Part shown: positions 38,101 through 49,853 of the stretch, piece by piece | Position numbering within the stretch: position 1 is the first letter of the stretch | How the letters are laid out: each line of letters begins with the position of its first letter | NCBI RefSeq assembly: GCF_030272615.1 | Contig: NC_081407.1 | Span: 102,097,897-102,161,896 of the forward strand | Source: Cryptomeria japonica | Taxonomy: Eukaryota; Streptophyta; Pinopsida; Cupressales; Cupressaceae | Length of the DNA stretch: 64,000 nt | Direction of reading: 5' to 3' | Translations under genes and position numbers: made by a program | Notes under the pieces: model-generated | The model's input: the letters and a program-made list of their open reading frames with translations, nothing else | Told to the model about the DNA's origin: nothing | Database searches by the model: none

Positions 38101-39022
38101 CAATGTTACACAAGGGGAAATTGATTTAGCATATGGTTTAAGAGATCAACAGGTACGTATAATTTTATTAATCACCCGTATGTTTATCAACTCATGATGC
38201 AATAATTTTAATATGTTAGACATATTGCAGGTCAAACACCACAAGTCTATGTGCTGCAATGGTCATAAATTTTGCATCAAACAATTGGATGACACGAAGA
38301 AAACTTGTGATTCTGGGATAACTACATTTTTTGAGGTGACCAATATTTCATCTAGAAACGACTTACATCCTCAAGAGTCTCAAAATCGATACTATGGCAT
38401 TTTGGATGATATACTTGAGTGTGACTTTAATTCCTTCAAATTAGTTCTATTCGTTGTCAAATGTTATAGGCTACGACTGAATAAAAATGATCCTGATAGA
38501 ACTGTTATCGAACATGATAATGGATTTACAATGGTTAGTACAAGGTCGTTTGAACGAGTTGGGGATGAGCCCTATGTTCTTCCAAGTCAATGTGAGCAGG
38601 TATTTTACTCAGAGGTTCCACATAAACCGGGCTGGTCATTTGTTGTTAGACATGATCCAAGAGGAAGGCCGATAATGTATAATGTGATGGAAGAAGAAGA
38701 TACCGAAGAAGTAGAAGATGATATAGATGATGATCACGATCGACAGTTAGTCGATGATGTTCCTGACGAAAATGTACACGAAGAAGAAGTTGATGATGAT
38801 GATGATGTTGTTGCTGATGATGATGGTGATGGTGATGGTGATGGTGATGGTGATGGTGATGGTGACGGTGATGGTGATGATGATGACGATGACGAACACA
38901 ATGACGATGATGACGATGACGACGATGATGATGATGATGATGATGATGATCATGATCATGATCATGATCATGATGATGATCATGATGGTCATGATGATGA
39001 GTTGGATGAAGAAGATCAATGA
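35158..39022 (+). pseudogene. TNP2-type CACTA transposase, nine exons, three stops, catalytic segment missing
   Basis: Exons by frame and GT/AG: 35158-35354, 35457-35814, 35917-36468, 36563-36742, 36826-37062, 37240-37319, 37452-37864, 37950-38152, 38231-39022; all junction phases agree except the 37062/37240 join, where sequence is missing. The first exon has the Cys/His cluster of transposase-associated domains (YCPCKICK). Exons 2-5 match the Transposase_21 core (LLEKAHEPLYKG, DACPNDHIIY, KVPRKVLRYIP, LRLSLAADGVSPFG, INVYIKPLIDELLALW, GKFACPICG). Exons 6-7 match DUF4218 and exon 9 DUF4216 (YYGILDDILECDF, EPYVLPSQCEQVFY). Stops: TAA 35514, TGA 36243, TGA 37675; the last two are CGA-to-TGA. 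Between exons 5 and 6 the family's LDxMHxxKN block is absent. The enzyme would bind and cut element ends in the nucleus; this copy cannot. Confidence 0.9.
38785..39018 (+). repeat. GAT/GGT/CAT trinucleotide tract coding an Asp-rich tail
   Basis: The 3' end of the transposase gene is a run of GAT codons mixed with GGT and CAT, giving long DDD, DGDG and DHDH stretches before the TGA at 39020. The reverse strand has a long open frame here only because of the repeat. It is a microsatellite inside coding sequence and is likely length-variable. Confidence 0.92.
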
Positions 39023-39164
39023 CATGAATGAAATGTATGAGATGCGATTATTATATTATCTATTTAATATTGATATCTTGATAGAAATTGACTTGAATTA
39101 TATGGTTACATAACTAATTCATATGTTTTGAATTCTAATGCCATTACTTAATTAATTCATCATG

Positions 39165-39375
39165 CACTTCTAGCTATGTGATAGATGGTGATTTAAAATA
39201 TAGATGTGATGGATTACATGCTTATGATGATACATGTGACATTTTTTGAACTTTGTGTTTATTTATGGAATGTGGACTACTTATTAGCTATGTGATGGAT
39301 GGTGATTTATGATACGTATGTGATGGATTACATGTTTATGATGATACATATGTGATTCTTATGATGCTTAATTAC
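39165..39375. repeat. two-copy repeat of about 118 bp between transposase and SET gene
   Basis: AGCTATGTGAT(A/G)GATGGTGATTTA and GTGATGGATTACATG(C/T)TTAT occur at 39171-39245 and again at 39287-39355, followed by further ATGATACATATGTGATGCTT variants up to about 39415. Confidence 0.75.
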
Positions 39376-39481
39376 ATATATGATGATACATATGTGATGC
39401 TTATGATGCTTATGATACTGTAGTATTTATTGTTTATCAAATTACAAATGTAATCCTTATGATGCTCAATTGTTGGTGCAG

Positions 39482-42400
39482 GAACCTGAACCCCTTTGAC
39501 AAGAATCCTGCACAGTCTCATGGATCGACAGGTATAAGTCAATACACCTTATAGAAATAATATATTTTTTTAAAATTACAAGAAAAACAAACTTCCTCAG
39601 TTTTTCAAACCTCAACATTAGCAACAAATCTAATACAGTTATCAACACTTGAGGCCCCAGTTGGACTTACTCAAATTTTAATCTCAACATCAACTTTATG
39701 GCCGACTTCTTCATCAATATTACCCTCATTTGCAAAATATCTCTCTCATTACCAACTAACTCTCTCATTTGATGGTGCACAGGTATCACCAAATAGGTAT
39801 TTGTTAGATGTGCCTTCCTCGAGTGAGGGAAATGTAGGAATAGAAGAGGAAAGTGAGACATGTAGTAGATCTCAAATAGGGAGATCAACTAGAGGTCAAA
39901 AGATTAGAAGAAAATTCAATAAACGCATGGAATTTTTTCTTGCTCAAGGGGGGTCATGTTCTTATGATGATGAGACCAAAGGCAACATTGAGGTGCCCTT
40001 GAGGTACAAACATCTACTAAAATAATGTGTACCCAAGGAACTTCCTCCAATAAACACTGATTTTTGTGTTAATGAGAGGATATATCGCATAGCACCTTCA
40101 TCGTTACATGGTTTGGGCCTATTTTCCATGGACAACATAAAGGTCTGTTACAACAAAGTTGCTGAATTGATGGAGTTTGTTGGACCTTGTTACAATTATA
40201 ATGATTGGATGCAGATTGTTCGATATAAAAAAAGTATGCATAGGTATGCACTGTCAGCCAATTATATACAACAAAAAGATAATGATCAAAGTAAACAAGT
40301 GGCTGTATACATTGATGGAAGGCCAAAATCAATAGGGAATATTGCAGGTTTTATAAATAGTACACAACCTAGGTCAACTAATAAGCAACCCAATTGCATA
40401 TTTGAGGCATGTGAGGGAAATTGTGTGTTTGTATGTGCGATAAAATCAATAAGTGCAGGGGAAGAGCTACTAATCAATTACAATTTGAATCGTATAGATA
40501 CAAACAAAGTTACTATCATGGGGGTGGTACGTACTATATATATATACCATTTAAGCCAACTTCCAATTAATGAATCCAATAAACCATTGTATTATTAAGT
40601 TTTTTTGCTAAGTCTATTGGTTTCATTTCGCTAACGTTTTTATATTTTTTCTTTGTCACAGGGCCACATGGATCCACCACATAGCATAGATAGGGGTGTA
40701 GGTCCTGACACTTCTATGGAGCAGGTAAACCTCATTGTAATTGTACAAATTAGATAGAAGCAAACTGTTGCATTATGATCTTTTCTTGAGTGTTTTGAAG
40801 TAATTTTGATAGTGTTAATTATATTCTTGTCACAGATAGATGTTCAGGATAAGGGAAAGAAACCTGCAGTACCTCAACACCTCCATAGGGATGTGGGGTG
40901 CTTGACAGTGTTATGCGCTGATGACATCGCACTTAGCACAAATCCTATACAATTGGTACAAAAGAATATTAGAAAAATTAACCAAGAGATTGTTGATTTG
41001 GCAACCATAAGCCCTCAGACTGATGAGATAACAGAGAGGGTGCAACTATTGTTGCAGATAGTGGAAAACTTGCAAGTAAGCAGTAATGAAAGATTTAATC
41101 ATAACAAAAGTTCAATAATGGTTTATATTTTTTTCTCTTTTATGTCATTAACTAAAATATGTATGTGTTGTTTTTACAGAAATTTATAAGGCCTCATCAT
41201 CCTGGTGGTGATGATCAGGGTATTGCGGGTAGTTCAGGTGATGACCATGTTCTATATATTAAAACCACTTCTTTGGACTTGTGAACTTGCTTTTTTAATG
41301 TTTTATATATTTAATGTATTACTCTTCAGGTGCTGACATGGGTCCGAGGTCGACCCCAACTGTATTGCTGACTACAATGTCGGCAACACGTAGCATGCAG
41401 ACATCGTCTGTTGCACCGGCTTGTGTTGACCCGCCCACTAGTGGTAGATCCCTCTTTTTCTCTCTCTTTCATTATGTGTTTATTACCCTTGAAGTGTTCT
41501 TTCTTGGAGGCATTTCATAGTGGATTCATTTACTGTGGTAGGAGATGCACATGAGGATGCGCCAGAGGTGACTACTGGTGATAACATACCATCATTTCCT
41601 GGATCTTCCTGTATTGCTAGTACGGGAACGTTGCAGGCCACATTGGTGGTGAGCGATGAAGAATTGATTCCATTGAAGATACAGAAGGTTCCAGGTACTT
41701 TAAAATTATTATTATATATATTCTAATTGTAATTTACTTACTGATCACTCATTTTGGACTAATGATCCCATGTTTTTTTTGCAGGAAATGATATTTTTTA
41801 TAAAAATCTTAATGACATGACATTGCAGATATTTGGGCCCATCGTACGTAAAAGGTGGAACATCATATGTGAACTAACCCTTATCCACTATTTTGATTTC
41901 ATATCATTGCTAGAATAGTTTTTCTTTTATCCATTTCTTGAACTATATCAAAGGTAGCTTCAGTTTCTTTCTAAATCTAACAGGTTTGTTTTTGCTTTAA
42001 AGGTGGAATGACCAAGAAAAAAAGTTAAAAGATGAACTCACCAACCATATGGTAGGGTTGTTTGGAAATGACACATTTGACAAGACTAAGCTCCTGGAAA
42101 AAGGTGGCACATATCTAAAGTATGTGAGGGACCAATACAAGACACATTTAGAGAAGAACGTAAAGTATGAGCGTCCCCCCATGATTCTAGAGAGGGAGTG
42201 GAAGGACCTGATTTTGGATGCAAAGGAGAGAATTGAAAGGAAAAAAGGAAATACACCACCAGACACCAGAAGAAGGTATGTGATACTATTCAGAATGTGA
42301 ATATGTACTAATTATTCATTATATTTATATAATCGTACATATTTCAAACTTTTCATAGATTGAGTGACACGTCAAAGGCAACCAAGGCAAGACAAGAAAA

Positions 42401-43500
42401 GCATGGGCAACACAAACTTGGCTCTAGTGGTTATATGAAACTTGCTGCATGAATTGTAAGAATCAGTAAATTAAGTATCACATCAAAATATTTATAAATT
42501 GTAAACAATTTTTTTTTAATCAAACAATACAAGAAAAATTCACAATACTAAGCAAAAATGTAGGGCTCTGAATTCAATAGAGCGCCCACAGAAGATGACA
42601 AGAGAATTGGCTACTAGTAAGGCTATATAGCCATGGCTGAATGGCTACGAGAATTGAGTGGGCAAACACGAGATTCTGATGCATTTGTCACAATGGTAAA
42701 TAAGCTAAATGAAAATTATTTCAAATTGAATACTTAACCAATAATCTATTTGATGTTAAGTTTCAACATAAAGTGACTATATTTTTTTTAAATAAGCAAG
42801 CAATGATAACACTACGCATGACATTGGAATGCAGCATGATAATCGTGGAATAGAACCTGTACATGAAGGTTCGGATGTGCATCCTAGTAGTGGAGGTATT
42901 CATTTTCTATTCAATTTTTTTTATGTAATTATTAATATAATTAAACATCTTAAATTGAAAATTAGTGTAGTAATTAATGTAACCTTTATTGTTAATATTT
43001 TAGAGCATTTAGTCGGCGGTGACCAAGTGGAGCATGATCCAGGTAGACAACATCAGGAACGTGATGTTCCCCAATCAGGTAAAGAGGACCACTATTATTC
43101 CTTTAAACAAATTTAATTGCAATTGGTGTATTGATTAATGTAATGTTTCGTATTTCAACTCCAGAGGATCTAGAGGGTGTTCAACATGTCGAGGTTGAGG
43201 CTAGACAAAATGATGTGGAAGATGATGTGGCCCCATCAGGTAAAGAGTGTAATGGTTGTGTTCTTTAAATTAATGAAATACTTGTAACAATAATAAAAAA
43301 ATGTTTTGAATTTAACCCAGTTCTTTGTTATTACAGAGGACCGCCCTTTGGTTCAGCATCCTCGTCCTTTGTATAGGACTAGGCATACATCAAGAGCACG
43401 AGAAGAGGGTAGAACATTCGAAGATGGGGGAAATGATGAAGAAGACGATGCTCCACTTAGACTTTACATAGCTTCAAAAAAAAAACAAAGAAAGAAATGA
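39482..43500 (+). pseudogene. SET-domain protein joined to a TNPA/Transposase_24-like domain (CACTA accessory gene)
   Basis: Phase-consistent exons: 39482-39531, 39601-40526, 40662-40724, 40836-41075, 41180-41237, 41330-41443, 41521-41694, 41785-41854, 42003-42275, 42359-42455; less sure 42564-42695 and about 42801-42897; then 43014-43078, 43165-43239, 43337-43500 (stop TGA). The large second exon encodes a SET domain (about 40077-40505): HGLGLF, EFVGPCYN, GNIAGFIN..QPNCIFE, and AGEELLINYNLN. These correspond to the GxG, YxG, NHxC and ELxxDY motifs. Exons 9-10 read RWNDQEKKLKDEL, YERPPMILEREWKDLI, AKERIERKK and KLGSSGYMKLAA, the pattern of the plant Ptta/En/Spm transposase family. Stops: TAA 40023, TGA 42450 (from CGA), TAG TAA near 42615. 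The start exon was not found. If translated when intact, it would be a nuclear DNA-binding protein with histone-methyltransferase-like potential; activity is inference. Confidence 0.75.
43014..43239 (+). repeat. run of small symmetric phase-1 exons
   Basis: Exons 43014-43078 and 43165-43239, like the preceding exon ending at about 42897 and the last one at 43337, all start with a two-base AG completing a Gly/Glu codon and end on one base before GTAAAG or GTATTC. Such 1-1 exons can be duplicated or skipped without changing frame. They code Gln/Glu/Asp/His-rich sequence. Confidence 0.55.
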
Positions 43501-43509
43501 TTATAATCT

Positions 43510-43735
43510 ACCTTATTTGATAATGACTGATTTTTATGTGTTAATGAATGTAATTATGTGCTAATGAATGTTCATGAATGATATGTGTTGATAATTATTT
43601 ATGATTATTGCGTGTTAATGAAAGTTAATGAATTTTATGTGTTAATGAACGTTATGTGATAATGAATGAATGTTATATTTTAATAATGGATGAAAGAATG
43701 AATGAATGTTAGATGTTAACGGGGAATTTAGAGTG
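43510..43735. repeat. degenerate ATGAATGTTATGTGTTA repeat
   Basis: Short units of the form GTGTTAATGAATGTTATGTG recur eight or more times with variation directly after the stop of the SET gene, ending in a run of ten Gs near 43742. Confidence 0.75.
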
Positions 43736-43739
43736 ATGT

Positions 43740-46700
43740 TAGGGGGGGGGGAGGGGCCAAATGAGCTTCCACCTTCATGTGGTTGGCCCTGTTAAGTAGA
43801 GAATATTAAAATATTCTCAAAACAAAGCGAAGCTCAATAAGATAACACACTTTTCAATATTTCATTATGTTGCACAGTTAATCTTATTGAATAATGTACG
43901 TATATTGAATCTTAATTGCAAGGTCCAACAGAGCCAACACGAACAACACCATGGTGAGACTGCAAAAGTTGTGAATATGCCTCATCATGAATAAAGCTGA
44001 ACTAGCGCATTCTCTGTAAAATCTCAAATGCTCTATACTTTGGAAGTTTTGAAATTTTTATGATCATATCGATCCCCTGCCTAAAAGCTTTTTTCCTTGA
44101 TTTGTTTGTGATACACATTGAGAGATTTTTGTTTTCCTTTTATTTATGCATGTCTTAACCATTCTCCACATGCTTCCCATTCTTATTTAGATTGTTGTAT
44201 TTTTACATATGTTGGAATCTGTAGTTCCATGTACATGTTTTCTATGTTCTTTGTAACTATATGAAAAGGTGTAAAATGTGGGTATAGTCCAAAATCTTGA
44301 TTACCAACAAGCTATTGTTGTTTAATAGTTCCAATGTTTGTATTAATTGAAATAGTTTAACCCTTTTAACATGTTTCATAGCAAACCTGCACTTTGTATG
44401 CAATCTTATTGTTACAGTTCAATTACTGAGGTGATGTGATTTTCAAAAGTATTCCGACGAAAACAAAATTGGTTTTCATTTATGTATTTTATTAAAATTT
44501 TAGAGTTTCCTCATGAACATTTAAACTTAGAACGATTTAAAAATTCAATACAAGAGTACTGGACATAATTTTTGGAGATGGAACTGAAACTCTCTCCCAT
44601 GACTTCAGATTGTTTCCATGCTCTCTAGGCTAGTAGCTTTCAGACACAAAACATAGGTCTTCTAAATTCTGTCCCAACATTAATTAGTTCCTTTCTCTTC
44701 TTTTTCATCCTTTTGGAAAGAGAATTGGAAATTGTTAGGAACGAACATCTTCCTAGGTGATTTGTTAAAATACAATGGGGAACTCAATCAAATTTTAATT
44801 CACTTCGTTTTAAGTTATTATCACAATTCATTGAATTATACTTACAAAAGGCTTATATTTCCAAGGTAAAATATCAATATCTTTCTTGGGTGATATTAGA
44901 TAGCAGGGTCTCTTGGCTTAGACAAAATCACCCTCTCATTGTATTCAAAGTAGATGCGTAGAAAAGCTAGATGCATCAATCGTTAAATCATAAACAAACA
45001 CAAGCTCAAAAATTGTGTTACCAAGTACACTTGGAACCTAGCCTGTAACTAACTAGTTCATACTAGATATAGTTTGGGTATGGTATTCAATTCTATTAGA
45101 ATCTACAAAATAAATATTAACCTAGAAATTAATGTAAGTGATAACATTTTTAAAATTGTTAAATATAAATGATAATAAAATCAAAATAGCATAACATAGT
45201 TGATTTCATAAGAGAGAAAATGAAAAAGTTCACAATATCTTCACTCGATATCCAATATTTTTAATCCATGAGGATGAAGATGAGGATGAGATAGAAAACC
45301 AAAAGACAAGGAATTGTTTATCCAAGTTTCCAAATTTTTGAGGATAAGGAAAAAAACATAATCCTATGAAAGAAGGAGAATGTGCAAGTCATTATCTCAA
45401 GTTAAAAGAAATTACTTAAGTAAACTAAACAAAAACATGCAATATCATACTTACGATAAAACATATCCACTTGGTGAATAAAATGGTACATTGGCACACC
45501 CCCTTAAGTGCAATTGAGGTAAGAAGAAATGGGTCACAAGCTTAGGTATCCATGTAAAATATGAAATAACCCCAAATTATAAAGAGAGTGTACCCTCTCG
45601 AAGTAGAGACTAGAAAATCCATAGGACAAAACTCCATCCCAAGTGACATATGTGAAGGATAATATAGACCCACCCCATCCCCTAAAGTTGGTGCCTCCAC
45701 AAAGAAGAGAGAAAAGCAATGCAAAATGTTGAATGGTGAATGTTGTAGTAGGTTCATTTGCAACAAATGATGCACCTTCCTTTCACAATATGGAAATCTT
45801 GAGTTGTCAAATTGTTGAATTCCCATTCAAGTGGAATGTAGAAAGGAATTCAGATGTATGGTTTTAGAAGCGACTCATGTGTCTTGATGTTGATGTTAAG
45901 ATGTGATTGTTCCATAGAAGATTCAGGGACTACAATCATTGAAGTGTGAGACCTTAATTAATGTGAAATAGAATGTGTCATGTTGCATGATATGGTGGGG
46001 ATAGAACAAGTGGATTTACAATGGGAGATGATGTAACTCGATGGGCATTGTCATCAATGAGGAGACAAATATTTGAAAGGTGAGAGTCCACAAATAGATG
46101 TGAAATGTTTAAGTAGGCCTCCCAATGAAGTGGATCTCATAGGCACGAAGAATCCTATATAGAGAATCATTGAGAGCCCTTGAAGGAGAAAATTTGAACT
46201 TCGATGAAGCAATACATGATGGAGGAATATCTTGCAAGAGGAAATCAAAGTCATTATGGTGTCATCTAGATCTGAAATGTGGTCTACTTTTCAAAAAAGT
46301 AAAGATGCTTGATAGGAATGTGTCCTAGTGGGGTGAATCTAGAAGACATATAATCCTATTGCAAAGAATCATGGAAAGTTCTATAAGAAACAACTTTTAA
46401 TTCTGAAGTAGCAACATGTATAAGAGATGTTCTCATTTGTAGATGGAGTATCAAGAGGAGGATCACTAGTCCATGGACCATGTCGTTGTTGTTAAATACC
46501 TACGCTTTTGTTCATAGTCACTTGGTGTAGGAATGAATTCAATAAGATAGGGTAGGAGATCCTACATAATGTAATTTTTCACTATCCCTTGTTTCGAGTA
46601 CAAATTGTTCTCTGAATTTACCTTGACAATAGAATGTCGGAATTTAATACCATAATCCATGATGAAAACTGCCAAAAATGGAAATTTATCTTAGTTTGCA

Positions 46701-49190
46701 ATTACAAAATGATTTTGTATAGGCCTCTCGAAGATTAAGTACATCAAATTGAGACTTTATAAATTGAGTGTATGTATTAGCAATCTCCCAAATTGTTCAA
46801 TGGTCTCCAAACCTTGTCAATTTTTTATTTTTATTTTAACTGAAATATGTATGGTATAGGCATATCATTGGTTGTGTGATTTTTTTTTCCTTAAATGCTT
46901 CTACGACCAAAAGAGACAAGTTTTAGATGAAAATGGGGTCTTATGGGCCTTTTTGACACAATGGTAGGTTCTTCAAACCTGAAAATGCCCCAAAAACTAG
47001 TCGATTGCCTTAAGTTACAAACAAATCCTTGTTTGTGAGCATGCTTCTTGATCTCCAATTTTGGTGGAATGAAAGATAATATTGAATTTCTCAAGCCTTT
47101 TGGATGCTTCAAAACCACCAAAAAAAAGCTACATTGATCATTGAAATGTTGTAGTGACTTGGATAAAAAAAGAAAACTAAGTCTAAACTTTAGAAGTTAG
47201 TTTTTTCTTGTCAAATTGTTTTCAATTTTCAAATCATCCAAGGATGCAAGAGGAGTATATTTTGTTATGAAAAGATAAAAAAAAAACTTAGAATCTTTTG
47301 AAACCATTGAAACATGGGTACCCCTTCCCCCCCTCCAAAATCCCTATTTTTTCAGGATGCAATACTTAGGGGAAACATCCCCTTGCCGCACCACTTAGGG
47401 ATGTCCTAGGGACTCCAAGGAGTCTCTTGACCATCTTGAGGATTCCTATGAGTCTCCCATGGCCCCCAATTATAAACTCCAATTCTAAACAAAAAAAGTG
47501 AAATTATTGTGAAAATGTCATCCGTATTAAAGGTTTGGCAATGCCCCCTAACCTTGATGGGGACTCTGCCCCAAACCCCCCACAAGGGGCACTACCCATT
47601 GACCCCAAACCTCTACCCACCATTCTTATTGTTAATGCAATCGTTTCCATTTTTTTTATGTTGACTAGTTTAAACACTTAGTATGCCAAAGTTTCATCTG
47701 CAATTCTTATACTTATTCTTAGTTTGTTCCCAAAGTTCCAAAACTCTACCACCATTGTTAATGTTCAAATTTCAATGCAATCATTGACATATTTTTAATG
47801 TTTATTGTAAAATTTACATAGTGTGGCAAAGTTTTATTTACAGTTGTTATACTTATTCTATACACATCCTTTTATAATTAATTTTTTAAGTTGTATATAT
47901 ATTTGCATCCCACCCCGCCCCCTTCATCATCCCCCTGTCATCCCCAAACTTAAGCCCTAGGTATGTTAAGATATGAAAGCTCACAATAGTTTCATTTGAT
48001 ATGTTAATTGAGGAAAAACATACAATACATAGCTTCCAAGATTCCAAATCCACGAGGATCATGAAGAGGTAGAAAACTAAAAACAGAAATTGTTTATCCA
48101 AGTTTCCAAATTTGTGACAAGGAAAAAGTAGAATCTCAATCAAAGAAGGAGAATGTGCAACTCATTATCTTATTCTACCTAAGTAAAAATATTACCTAAT
48201 TAAGCTTTTTAATAGTGGAATATCACACTTAGGATAAAACATATCCAAGGTAAATAAAATATTACATTGATAGGCTTCTTTGGTTGCTCTAAAAGTGGTG
48301 CCTTATCAATTATGTTCTTGGATACTAAAGTTTCCAAATTCTGGGCACTCTTGATAGCTTTTCGTAGAGATTGTGATTTGAAGGCTTTAACCAAACCTTT
48401 CAATGGTTTTTGTTGATGTGTTTTTTATGCACTATGCAACACAAAATAAAATACTAAGTATTCTATCCTCTCTTGAACAAAATCCTCCCAAGTGCTAAAC
48501 TACGTGATCAAATGGGATGACTCCAAGATTCCAATAGTCAGGTCTTGACTTTATATTGTAGATAGACTCAATGATTGTGATGTCATATCTGCTGGAATCA
48601 CAAGGGGGACTTAGGTTGCTTGGGTCAAGACCTATCCATTCTCATGTTTCATGATTGATTTACACTCCATGATTTAGGTCATCCTTGAGCAACATCTCGA
48701 CTTAGCCAAAAAAAAATTTTGTACCCTAATTCTTTAATTTTGACCCCTTACTAGCATTGCCTTAGGTTTTATTGGAATTCTTGCTTCTCTAGCATGGACA
48801 CATTTCTAGGGTTCATTCACACAAATTGCTCTTGATGAGCAAGCTAGTATCATGACCATGACTTAAACAAAATTTTAACTTAGTCAAATTATCTCCTCCA
48901 AACTTCTATGAGTTCATCACCTTCATTCTTCATCATTTGGATGTCTTTTGTCATTGGAAGGTAATTCTTGACCACCATACCTCAATTTTGACCTATGTTA
49001 TACCCTAAAACCCTAGAACCTAGTCATGTTTACAATTGAGATCTTGGTGACTTGATCACTTGATCACTTAATACAGCTTAATCATGCAGGTCTCATCTAA
49101 CTCTGACTCCAACACTTAAGCAAATCAACCCTAGCAACCAAGTACTTTGGGAAATATCTTGCAACTTGACAACATGGGTAATGATGGGGG
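43740..49190. other. CACTA internal sequence, no recognised gene
   Basis: More than 5 kb without a supportable coding region. Short frames (for example 45542-45826, 46054-46254, 46891-47121, all minus) show no known domain. It contains one diverged direct duplication (listed separately) and a C-rich patch at 47520-47640. Unrecognised captured fragments cannot be ruled out. Confidence 0.5.
45265..48270. repeat. diverged direct duplication, two arms of about 230 bp
   Basis: The arms are about 45265-45500 and 48030-48270. They share ATTGTTTATCCAAGTTTCCA, AAGAAGGAGAATGTGCAA, GTCATTATCT-like and GATAAAACATATCCA phrases in the same order and orientation, with many differences. They lie about 2.75 kb apart inside the CACTA element. 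Confidence 0.75.
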
Positions 49191-49198
49191 AATGGAAG

Positions 49199-49380
49199 GT
49201 GAGACCTATAGAGGTGAGAGAGAGAGAGAAGGTGGGAGGAAGAGATAATGACCTGGAGAGGGTAGAGAAAGAGAAGTAGAGAGGGGGAGAAGAAGAGAGG
49301 GATGGAGAAAGAGACCTAGAGAGGGGAGAGAGAAGAGAGATAGTAGAGAGGGATAGAGAAGAGAGATAGAAGAGAGATAC
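49199..49380. repeat. (GA)-rich purine tract
   Basis: About 180 bp almost wholly of G and A on the plus strand (GAGAGAGAGAGAGAAGG, then repeated GAGAGGGAGAAGA variants). Minus-strand Ser/Leu-rich frames here are repeat artefacts. Confidence 0.9.
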
Positions 49381-49423
49381 CAATGTCAATCTTTTTTTAT
49401 AAATTTTTTTTTTTCAAAAAATT

Positions 49424-49677
49424 GGCCTATCGTCGGAATTCCGACTCCAAAGGATAAAATTCCAATAGAGGAGTGTCGTCGGATGCACAAAATCCTCGTC
49501 GGAACTCTGTTGGAGGCCATCATAACCATCAGATGCACAACATCCTCATCAGAACTCTCCTAGAGGTCATCGTAATTACGATGGCCTCCAGGAGAGTTCT
49601 GACGAGGATGCTATGCATTTGACGACACTCCTCTGTCGGAATTTTATCCTTTGGAGTCAGAATTCTGACGATAGGCC
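49424..49677. repeat. foldback (large imperfect inverted repeat) in CACTA subterminal region
   Basis: The left arm begins GGCCTATCGTCGGAATTCCGA and the right arm ends with its complement (GTCAGAATTCTGACGATAGGCC) at 49677. The arms share the TCCAAAGGATAAAATTCC and GAGGAGTGTCGTC blocks in inverse order. The core is the palindrome ATCGTAATTACGAT (49569-49582). The left arm has an extra tandem copy of a unit of about 50 bp (GATGCACAA...CATCA). CCGAC/GTCGG motifs throughout fit CACTA subterminal binding sites. Confidence 0.88.
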
Positions 49678-49815
49678 GAGATCGCGACGATATTCTTTCT
49701 GGGTATGAGCATCCATGGTGGTCGTCGGAAAGGTTGGAGGTGATGTCGGAATTGCGACGACCACAAGGATAGTCGGAACTTCCGACACAAAGTTTTCGAC
49801 GGCTTTTTTTTTCGG

Positions 49816-49820
49816 TAGTG
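49816..49820 (-). other. second CACTA-like terminus inside the right end
   Basis: Read on the minus strand from 49820, the sequence is CACTACCGAAAAAAAAAGCC, close to a canonical plant CACTA end. It lies 63 bp inside the true terminus at 49883. No matching partner end or target duplication was found for it. Confidence 0.5.
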
Positions 49821-49853
49821 TGACGAAATTGTGTCGGAATTACGATGATTTGC

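Noticed and set aside
38747-39025. Minus-strand open frame rich in Ile/Met/Val opposite the transposase tail
   Set aside because: It is the reverse reading of a GAT trinucleotide tract; hydrophobicity is an artefact of the repeat.
49093-49389. Ser/Leu-rich minus-strand frame resembling a low-complexity protein
   Set aside because: Reverse reading of the GA-rich purine tract.
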